This document shows positions 1-6,652 of a stretch of 13,885 nucleotides of DNA, piece by piece. The notes under the pieces are model-generated. The model saw nothing but the letters and a program-made list of their open reading frames with translations. It ran no database searches and was not told the DNA's origin. Each line of letters starts with the position of its first letter. The stretch's first letter is position 1. This stretch comes from Schaalia odontolytica (lineage in GTDB: Bacteria; Actinomycetota; Actinomycetes; Actinomycetales; Actinomycetaceae): the NCBI GenBank assembly GCA_958415245.1, contig CATYYP010000015.1:1-13885 (forward strand). Reading direction: 5' to 3'. Position numbers and translations under genes: made by a program.

Positions 1-3000
1 GTCTTTGGCCTGTCGTCCTCGACCAAGCACGAGACGGTCAAGGAGCGCATCGAAACCTCGGTCGAGGCAGTGGTCCCCGGTGCGGACATCACCGACGTGC
101 GCGACTACACGCACGTGCTGGACGGTTTCGCGATCCAGGCCCCGGCCTCGTCCCTGGACGCCATCAAGGCGACCGAGGGCGTCAAGGCCGCGTTCATCGA
201 GCGCCACCACAAGCCCATGGTCGTCGAGGGCGACGCGGGCGCGCTGGGCGCCGAGGCCGTGGATCCTGCCCTGCAAAACGCCTCCTCCCTGGAGATGACG
301 CGTGCCAACCAGACCGCCCAGAAGGGTGATCGTCAGGTCGTCGAGGTCATCGACACGGGCATCGAGGCCACCCACCAGGCGTTCTCCGGCTCCATGGATG
401 GCGTCGACGTGCGCCTGAGCCAGGGGGACGTCGAGGCCCTCGTCGGCAAGCTGCCGCACGGCAAGACCGGCGCCTACCTCAACAGCAAGATCCCCTTCGT
501 CTTCGACTACGCGGACAACGACGCGGACGTGCTGCCCAAGTCCAGCAAGGACCTGTCGCACGGCACCCATGTCGCCGCGATCGCCGCCGCCAACGCGGCC
601 GACCTGCAGGGCACCGCGCCCCACGCGCAGATCATCGTCGCCAAGGTCGCCTCCGACAAGGATGGATCGATCCCCGACAACACTGTCCTGGCGGCCCTCG
701 ACGACGCGGTCGTGATCAAGCCCGACTCGATCAACCTCTCCCTCGGCGAGGACGCGGGTATGGGCACCGAGGCCGGAACCATGTACGCGGAGGTCTACAA
801 GAACCTCGCCAACGCGGGCGTGACCGTCAACGCCGCTGCGGGTAACTCCTACTCCAGCGCATACTCCAACTACAGCGGCAGAAACAAGCCGTTTGCTACC
901 GACCCCGACGCCGGCACGGTCTCCGAGCCCGGGTCCTACAGCTCGACCCTGGCCGTCGCTTCGGTCAACAACCAGGACGCCCTGCCCTACCTGACGGTGG
1001 GGGAGCGCCAGGTCGTCTACCGCAAGTCGCGCGGCCTGAAGGACGCCGTCGTGCCGAGCCTCCTCGACATCCCCGAGGCCACCTACACCCTCGTCTACGC
1101 GGGCATTGGTGACGCGGCGGCCCTCAGCAAGCTCGTCGCCGAGCACCCCGGGGACCTCTCCAAGGTCATCGTCCTCGAAGACCGCGGTGGCTCCGACAGT
1201 GCGACGGGTGCTGACATGACCCACGAGGCCAAGGTCAAGGGACTCACTCAACTGGACTCCAAGCCCGCCGCCCTCATTATCGGCGATTCCGAGACGGTTG
1301 AAAACCCGTACGTGGCCACGATCGAGGCCACCCACACGATGCCGACCGTGACCATCACGAAGAAGGAGAAGGACGCGCTTATCGAGGCCATCAAGGCCAG
1401 CGAGTCCGGCTCCATCACCATCTCCAACCCGCACGCGGGCCTCAAGCTCGCCTCGACCAACCCGTCGGTCTCCGACTTCACCTCGTGGGGCGTCACGCCC
1501 GACCTCAAGCTCAAGCCGGAGATCGCGGCCCCCGGCGGCAACATCGTCGCCGCCGTCCTCGGCAACACGTACCGCTCCATGTCGGGCACGTCCATGGCGA
1601 CCCCGCAGGTCGCGGGCATTGCCACGCTCGTGCGCCAGCGCGTCAACGACGACCCGGCATTCGCCGGCCTGTCGGAGGCGGACAAGGCAGCGATCGTCAC
1701 CACCCTCATGATGGGCACCGCCCACCCGCTGCTCGACATCGACCAGAACGACGGCACCTACTACTCGCCGCGCCGCGTGGGCGCCGGCCAGGTGGACGCC
1801 CTCGCAGCCACGACCACGACCGTCTACCCGAGCGTCGCGGGCGCGGAAAACCCGTGGCGTCCCAAGGCTGACCTCGGCGAGGGTACGAACGGGTGGACCT
1901 TCCAGGTGACCCTGACGAACATCTCCGACGCCGACCACACCTACACGCTGGGCGGCCAGGCGCTCTCCGAGATCGTCGAGGGTGGCCTCTTCACCGAGCA
2001 CTCCAAGAACTGGGCGGGGCAGGGCATCGACCTGACCTACTCCGCTGACTCGGTGACCGTGCCCGCCAAGGGCACCGCGACCGTGACCGTCACCGTGACC
2101 CCGCAGGCGGCCTTCGCCTCGTACGCGAATGAGAACGCTCCCAAGGGCACGTTCATCGACGGCGCCGTGACCTTCACGAGCGCTGACGGTCAGCCCGACC
2201 TGACCGTCCCCTACATGGGCTTCTACGGCTCCTGGGGCGCTCCCGCCGTCTTCGACGGCAAGTGGTACGACGGCACGACGAGCACCGCACACGCCTGCTC
2301 CTCGACCCTCATGAACCCCGCGACCGAGGTTCCCCTGGGTGCCCTGAACCCCCTCGTCGGACAGGAACTCGACGACGTGCGCGCGGTCGACCCCGCGTAC
2401 TTCATCATGTCCCGCTCTGCGCTGCCCGAGGCCCCCTCGCGCATCCTGCCGCGCACCTGCCTGCTGCGTAACTCGCCGAAGGTGACCTACACCTACACGA
2501 ACGAGGCCGGCGAGGTGGTGCGTGAGTACACCTTCGAGCGCGCCCGCAAGTCCCTGTTCAACTACCATGCCAGCAAGGTCGAGCCCATCGAAAGCCAGGA
2601 GGGCAACAACCCGGTTTTCGACGGCTTCGACAAGGACGGCAAGGAGCTGCCCGCAGGCCGCTACAAGCTGACGATCGACGCGGCCTCGGTCGCGCCCTCG
2701 AGCGTTGCCTCGCGGCTGACCTGGGACTTCACCCTGGACACCCAGGCGCCCGTCATCTCCAACCTGACGGTGACCGGCGAGGGCGACGAGCGTGTCGTGT
2801 CCTTCGACGTCACCGACAACTCGCCGCTGGCCGGCATCGCCTTCTCCGAATCCCCGACCTCGCGTCGCTACTACGACGAGAAGGAGGCCGTGGGCGCGAA
2901 CCGTCAGGCCGACGGCACCTACGCCAAGCACTACGAGATTAAGTGGGCCGACCTCATCGACCGCGCGGACTCCTCGGATCCGGCGACAGCCTACCTGTTC

Positions 3001-6000
3001 GCCTGGGACTGGGGGAAGAACCAGGCCCGCCAGGTGATCCGCTTCAGCACGATCCCGATGACCTCCCTGACCCTCACCCCGCAGACCTCCGAGGTCGTCG
3101 CGGGCGAGACGGTCACGCTGAACCCCTCGTACGAGCCGGCGAACGCGAACGTCACCGACCTCGTCTGGACGTCCTCGAACGAGGCCGTGGCCACCGTGAA
3201 CGACAACGGTGAGGTCCGCACCCTGGCCGCCGGCGAGGCGACGATCACCGCGACCGACGCGTCCCAGCCGACCCTGTCGGCCAGCGCCCAGATCCGCGTG
3301 CGCACGATCTCCGAGGATGCGGGCATCGAGCTCGCCGACACCCAGGTGAGCGTCAAGGTGGGAGAGACCGCTCCCGTGAAGGCTTACCTGGCGCCTTCGC
3401 TGAAGGACCGCGCGGTGACGTGGAGCGTGGAGCCGGCCGACCTGGCAACGGTCACCGCCGACACCGACACGCGCAAGGCGACCCTGACCGCCGGCGATCA
3501 CGCGGGTTTGGGCACGCTGACCGCCACCGTCACCACCGAGGCTGGCGCTACTAAGACCGCGTCCATCCCCGTCACGGTGCGCTCCGCCGATGCCGACGAC
3601 TTCGAGATCAGCGAGGACGGCGTCCTTGTGAAGTACAAGGGCTCGGCCACCGAGGTCACCCTGCCCGACACCGTGACCTCCATCGGCGAGCGCGCCTTCG
3701 CGAGCTCCACCGTGGAGCACGTGACGATCCCCGCCTCGGTGCGTTCGATCGGCATGGAGGCCTTCATGTACAGCTCGCTGAAGAAGATCACCTTCGTCGA
3801 CGACGAGGCCCACCCGGCCCAGCTGACCACGATCGCCGACCGCGCGTTCGCGAACACGAGCCTGGAGGCCATCGAACTGCCGCGTTCCGTGGTGACGATC
3901 GGTGCGGAGGTCTTCGACTACAACTCGGCGCTCACCACGATCAAGCTGGGCCCCAATGTTGCTGCCGACTCGGTGACCTCGGGCTACGCCGAGACCGCCG
4001 CGCTGACCAGCGTCGAGGTCGACCCCGCGAACCCGAATTATGAGAGCGTGGACGGAGTCCTCTACTCCAAGGACCACTCTCGCCTGATCCTGTACCCGGC
4101 CGCGAAGAATCCCGGCGGCGCATACACGGTCCTGGACGGGGTAGCGACGATCGCGCCTAAGGCCTTCCAGAAGGCGGGCATCACCTCCGTGACGCTGCCC
4201 GACAGCCTGCGCGAGATCAAGGACGAGGCTTTCCGCCTCTCCGCGCTCACCGCCGTGACCCTGCCCGAGAAGTTCGAGACGGTCGGCACCTGTGCCTTCT
4301 GCTCCGCCGACAAGCTCGCGAGCATCGACCTGGGCGGCACGATCTCCCTGGGCGGCAGCGCGTTTGAGTCCACGAGCGCCAAGGCCGGCGTCAACTTCCG
4401 ACCCGAGCTCGGCCGCCTGACCACGATCGGCGACTTCGCGTTTAGCCGCACGGCACAGTCCTTGGTGTCCCTGCCGGACTCCGTGACCACGGTCGGCGAG
4501 CAGGCATTCTCGGAGAGCACGGCCCTGACCTCGTTCCACATCGGAGCGGGCGTCACCTCCTTCGCCGAGACCGCCCTGTACAACGACCGCAAGATCGCGA
4601 CGCTGACCGTTGCGGATGGCAACCCGGTGTACTCGGCCGAGCACAACGTCCTGTACCGCAAGGCGGACGACGGCCTGCACCTGATGCTGTCCCCGGCCGC
4701 CAACACGCTCACCGACTACACGGTGCGCGCGGGCACGGTCGAGATCGGCGCGACGGCATTCGCCAACAACAAGACGCTCACCCGCGTCGTCCTGCCCGAC
4801 GGCCTCAAGGTCATCGGTGACGACGCCTTCGCGGGTACCACGGCCCTCACCGAGCTCGTCATCCCCGAGTCGGTCGAGCGTTCGAGCGGCGTCACCGGAA
4901 ACTCCCTGGAGCTCGTCGAGTACGGCTCCAAGGTGACCTCGATCCGCATGGAAGGCAGCTGGGTTCCCATGCCTCGTCGCATCGTCGTGCGTGGCGGTGT
5001 GGACGGCTCCTTCGTGTACGACGGTCGCCCGACGAACGGACGCCGCCAGAGCGCCTACTTCGGCGAGGGCATGACCCGCGTGTCCTTCGGCGTGGACGTT
5101 CCGCGCGTCCTCGTCCTGCCCTCCACGCTCACCCGACTCGACCTCGAGCCTGAGCTGAGCGACGAGAAGAAGGACGACACCCACGTCTACGTCGCCGCAG
5201 CCGAGGGCGAGCCGGCGTGGAACGTCGCCAAGGACGCCCTCGAGGCGGCCGGCATCGACCCCTCCCACCTGCACACCTACACGGGCGCGTCGATGACCCT
5301 GGTGGGTGCCAACATTAACGAGGCCGGGGGAAGCTACACGTACACGGGCGAGGTCGGCGCGTCGGTCGACGTGACCGCGACGGTTGCCGGTGGCATCGCC
5401 GGCACACAGCAGGTCCGAGCCGTGCAGATCGGCGCAGACGGCACCGAGACCCTCGTGCGCGACTGGACGACGGTGACGGACGGCGGGGACCGAGCTGCGG
5501 CCTCCTCCGTGACTTTCCCGTGGACCCCGTCCGCCGCCGATGTGAGCCTGCGCGTCCAGGTGCGCGATGCCTCGTACCTGACGAGCAGCCTCATGATCAA
5601 GCTCCCGGGTACCCCGGAGCCGACACCGGCGCCCGAGCCGACGCCCGCGCCCTCACCGGATCCGACGCCCGCTCCGACCCCGGCTCCGAGCGTGGATCCG
5701 ATCCCGGCACCTGAGCCGACTCCGGCACCTGCTCCGCAGGAAGGCCGGTGGGTGAGTGACTCTGTTGGCTGGTGGTACCGCTACTCCGACGGGACCTACC
5801 CGGTGAGCCAGACGCTGCAGATCGGAGGCTCCACCTATCGCTTCGGTGCGGATGGCTACATGCGCACCGGCTGGGCGAGTGAGGATGGTGCGTGGTACTT
5901 CCACAATCCGTCTGGCGCTCAGGCGAGCGGCTGGGTGAAGGATGGTGCGTCCTGGTATTACCTGGATCCGGCGACGGGGCGAATGGTCACCGGTTGGCTG

Positions 6001-6240
6001 CTTGATGGTCCGACCTGGTACTACCTGACGCCCGGTAGTGGCGCGATGGCGACCGGTTGGGTGAAGGACGGCTCGTCCTGGTACTTCATGGCCCCCAGCG
6101 GCGCGTTGACGACCGGTTGGCTGAAGGATGGTGGCTCCTGGTACTACCTGAGCACGGACTCGGGCGCGATGTACACGGGAGGTCACTGGATAGGCTGGAA
6201 GTGGTACTACTTCAACGAATCGGGACAGCTCGTCGGCTGA
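1..6240 (+). CDS. Cell-wall-associated S8 subtilase with BspA-type LRR domain and wall-binding repeats (5'-truncated by window)
   Basis: A secreted surface serine endopeptidase of the lactocepin/C5a-peptidase type, open from base 1 with 2079 residues visible. Alignment with the 9467 paralogue at VRDY suggests about 58 residues (signal peptide and start of the propeptide) are missing. Domains by visible residue: I9 propeptide 1-75; S8 domain about 95-610 with Asp118 (VIDTG), His187 (SHGTHVA), oxyanion Asn282 (AAAGN) and Ser531 (SGTSMATP); a PA-like insert about 325-475 between Asn and Ser; Fn3-like domain 610-755 (ends in PYMGFYGSWGAP); Ig-like region to 1015; Big_2 1018-1102; another Ig-like domain to 1198; BspA-type LRRs 1201-1752; Ig-like module 1760-1869; Pro-rich linker 1871-1912; aromatic repeats 1915-2079. 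All catalytic residues are present, so it is probably active. Family and domain order are clear from motifs; the substrate is unknown. There are four cysteines and no LPXTG tail. A strong hairpin terminator follows, so it probably ends its transcription unit. Confidence 0.93.
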   Translation, partial: VFGLSSSTKHETVKERIETSVEAVVPGADITDVRDYTHVLDGFAIQAPASSLDAIKATEGVKAAFIERHHKPMVVEGDAGALGAEAVDPALQNASSLEMTRANQTAQKGDRQVVEVIDTGIEATHQAFSGSMDGVDVRLSQGDVEALVGKLPHGKTGAYLNSKIPFVFDYADNDADVLPKSSKDLSHGTHVAAIAAANAADLQGTAPHAQIIVAKVASDKDGSIPDNTVLAALDDAVVIKPDSINLSLGEDAGMGTEAGTMYAEVYKNLANAGVTVNAAAGNSYSSAYSNYSGRNKPFATDPDAGTVSEPGSYSSTLAVASVNNQDALPYLTVGERQVVYRKSRGLKDAVVPSLLDIPEATYTLVYAGIGDAAALSKLVAEHPGDLSKVIVLEDRGGSDSATGADMTHEAKVKGLTQLDSKPAALIIGDSETVENPYVATIEATHTMPTVTITKKEKDALIEAIKASESGSITISNPHAGLKLASTNPSVSDFTSWGVTPDLKLKPEIAAPGGNIVAAVLGNTYRSMSGTSMATPQVAGIATLVRQRVNDDPAFAGLSEADKAAIVTTLMMGTAHPLLDIDQNDGTYYSPRRVGAGQVDALAATTTTVYPSVAGAENPWRPKADLGEGTNGWTFQVTLTNISDADHTYTLGGQALSEIVEGGLFTEHSKNWAGQGIDLTYSADSVTVPAKGTATVTVTVTPQAAFASYANENAPKGTFIDGAVTFTSADGQPDLTVPYMGFYGSWGAPAVFDGKWYDGTTSTAHACSSTLMNPATEVPLGALNPLVGQELDDVRAVDPAYFIMSRSALPEAPSRILPRTCLLRNSPKVTYTYTNEAGEVVREYTFERARKSLFNYHASKVEPIESQEGNNPVFDGFDKDGKELPAGRYKLTIDAASVAPSSVASRLTWDFTLDTQAPVISNLTVTGEGDERVVSFDVTDNSPLAGIAFSESPTSRRYYDEKEAVGANRQADGTYAKHYEIKWADLIDRADSSDPATAYLFAWDWGKNQARQVIRFSTIPMTSLTLTPQTSEVVAGETVTLNPSYEPANANVTDLVWTSSNEAVATVNDNGEVRTLAAGEATITATDASQPTLSASAQIRVRTISEDAGIELADTQVSVKVGETAPVKAYLAPSLKDRAVTWSVEPADLATVTADTDTRKATLTAGDHAGLGTLTATVTTEAGATKTASIPVTVRSADADDFEISEDGVLVKYKGSATEVTLPDTVTSIGERAFASSTVEHVTIPASVRSIGMEAFMYSSLKKITFVDDEAHPAQLTTIADRAFANTSLEAIELPRSVVTIGAEVFDYNSALTTIKLGPNVAADSVTSGYAETAALTSVEVDPANPNYESVDGVLYSKDHSRLILYPAAKNPGGAYTVLDGVATIAPKAFQKAGITSVTLPDSLREIKDEAFRLSALTAVTLPEKFETVGTCAFCSADKLASIDLGGTISLGGSAFESTSAKAGVNFRPELGRLTTIGDFAFSRTAQSLVSLPDSVTTVGEQAFSESTALTSFHIGAGVTSFAETALYNDRKIATLTVADGNPVYSAEHNVLYRKADDGLHLMLSPAANTLTDYTVRAGTVEIGATAFANNKTLTRVVLPDGLKVIGDDAFAGTTALTELVIPESVERSSGVTGNSLELVEYGSKVTSIRMEGSWVPMPRRIVVRGGVDGSFVYDGRPTNGRRQSAYFGEGMTRVSFGVDVPRVLVLPSTLTRLDLEPELSDEKKDDTHVYVAAAEGEPAWNVAKDALEAAGIDPSHLHTYTGASMTLVGANINEAGGSYTYTGEVGASVDVTATVAGGIAGTQQVRAVQIGADGTETLVRDWTTVTDGGDRAAASSVTFPWTPSAADVSLRVQVRDASYLTSSLMIKLPGTPEPTPAPEPTPAPSPDPTPAPTPAPSVDPIPAPEPTPAPAPQEGRWVSDSVGWWYRYSDGTYPVSQTLQIGGSTYRFGADGYMRTGWASEDGAWYFHNPSGAQASGWVKDGASWYYLDPATGRMVTGWLLDGPTWYYLTPGSGAMATGWVKDGSSWYFMAPSGALTTGWLKDGGSWYYLSTDSGAMYTGGHWIGWKWYYFNESGQLVG
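3052..3306 (+). other. Big_2 (bacterial Ig-like) domain of the active subtilase
   Basis: Residues 1018-1102 of the first protein show the Big_2 pattern: IPMTSLTLTP opening, W(T/S)SSNEAVATV core, then GEVRTLAAGEATITAT. The paralogous copy is at 12668-12922. Big_2 domains usually act as surface spacers or adhesive modules; here it separates the protease from the LRR domain. A second, more divergent Ig-like domain follows directly to about 3594 (core VTWSVEPADLATV). Confidence 0.85.
3601..5256 (+). repeat. BspA-type (LRR_5) leucine-rich repeat domain in the active subtilase
   Basis: About 550 residues of degenerate units of 20-25 residues following the BspA pattern, with I(G/A)..AF at each turn followed by L..(V/I).(L/I)P, for example TSIGERAFASSTVEHVTIP. 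Insertions reading NPNYESVDGVLYSKD and NPVYSAEHNVLYRK break the array at regular places, as is usual in this family. Family members bind host matrix proteins or other bacteria; that role is inference here. The final part (IVVRGG...YDGRPTNGR...PRVLVLPSTL) is shared with the second gene. The array contains a CAFC pair at 4291-4302 that the second gene lacks. Confidence 0.88.
5611..5736 (+). repeat. Pro/Thr/Ala-rich linker (PEPTPAP-type repeats)
   Basis: About 42 residues built of near-repeats of PEPTPAP, SPDPTPAP and SVDPIPAP join the last Ig-like module to the wall-binding repeats. Such linkers typically span the peptidoglycan and hold the upstream domains away from the wall. The third gene has only a very short equivalent (APAPTPK) and the second has essentially none (SAPAQ), so the large protein has the longest stalk. 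Confidence 0.85.
5743..6237 (+). repeat. Aromatic cell-wall-binding repeats of the active subtilase
   Basis: The C-terminal 165 residues hold about seven units of roughly 20 residues with the pattern (A/T)GW(V/L).DG.SWYYL.P.SG.M, opening with a specialised unit (GWWYRYSDGTYP...YRFGADGYMRTGW). This is the CW_binding_1/choline-binding repeat type, which attaches proteins non-covalently to wall polymers. The array runs to within a few residues of the stop and no membrane anchor follows. Asp codons here are 6 GAT to 4 GAC, unlike the matching arrays at 8834-9268 and 12944-13378, where GAC strongly dominates. Confidence 0.9.
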
Positions 6241-6259
6241 CATAGCTGCGAGACTGTTC

Positions 6260-6292
6260 GCCCGCGCCCCGGAGACTCTCCGGGGCGCGGGC
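6260..6292 (+). terminator. GC-rich hairpin terminator after the active subtilase
   Basis: A perfect inverted repeat begins 20 bases after the stop codon at 6238-6240. The left arm is at 6260-6274 and the right arm at 6278-6292, with a three-base loop (ACT) and 15 GC-dominated pairs. Only a weak T-rich stretch (catttgttc) follows. Stem strength and position support termination; the poor T tract leaves efficiency uncertain. Confidence 0.8.
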
Positions 6293-6652
6293 ATTTGTTC
6301 GACCATTAGGTCGGGTCTGCCGCCCTCTAAGTTCGCGCGCGCTCGCTTGTAGAGCTGTTTAGGCTATAAATTCTGGCTGTCGGTTGATTTGTCAGATTCG
6401 GTGGAAAGATGTTATGCAACCCTAGAAAATACGGGTGAAAAATGCCTGCACCGTCGCCTCTGCGCGTTATCTGTCGGTTCGGTTTGATGCATGGTACTAC
6501 TAGCAAAGATCCAAAAAGTCCGACCGACACATGCTGAGAAGGAGTGTCTCAGGGGGTACCAAAAAACCCTCTTGAGAGATATGTTTGACACGAGGGGTCG
6601 TGGTCGCAACACGGAGCCTTCCCTTACCAACTGTCAATAGAGGGGGTCATAG
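6293..6652 (+). promoter_or_regulatory. AT-richer leader and promoter region of the LRR protein gene
   Basis: About 360 bases without a credible gene, clearly richer in A and T than the flanking genes. A possible promoter has -35 TTGTCA at 6389-6394 and a weak -10 TATGCA at 6413-6418, spacing 18. A perfect TTGACA at 6585-6590 has no recognisable -10 box downstream. The nine-base direct repeat CTGTCGGTT occurs at 6377-6385 and 6471-6479. A purine-rich ribosome binding site (AGAGGGGG, 6639-6646) sits six bases before the ATG at 6653. The length suggests a regulated gene with a long untranslated leader. Promoter positions are low-confidence guesses. Confidence 0.4.
6547..6577 (+). promoter_or_regulatory. 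Imperfect leader hairpin upstream of the LRR protein gene
   Basis: The left arm TCTCAGGGGGT (6547-6557) pairs with 6566-6577 (ACCCTCTTGAGA) as 11 pairs with one bulged T and one G.U pair. The loop is mostly A (ACCAAAAA). It lies about 75 bases before the start codon. It could be a leader RNA structure or an operator. No T tract follows, so a simple terminator is less likely. Confidence 0.4.

Noticed and set aside
1..69. Possibility that gene 1 starts at an internal codon inside the window
   Set aside because: The frame is open from base 1, and the translation aligns with the middle of the I9 propeptide in the paralogue, so the true start lies upstream of the window.
5602..5616. LPGTP resembling an LPXTG sortase signal
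   Set aside because: It lacks the Gly after Thr, is over 200 residues from the C-terminus and is not followed by a hydrophobic segment and positive tail; it is the start of the Pro-rich linker.
5743..6237. Tandem repeats considered as a CRISPR array or mobile element
   Set aside because: The repeats are in-frame, degenerate protein repeats with conserved Gly-Trp and Trp-Tyr-Tyr; there are no unique spacers, transposase or terminal inverted repeats.
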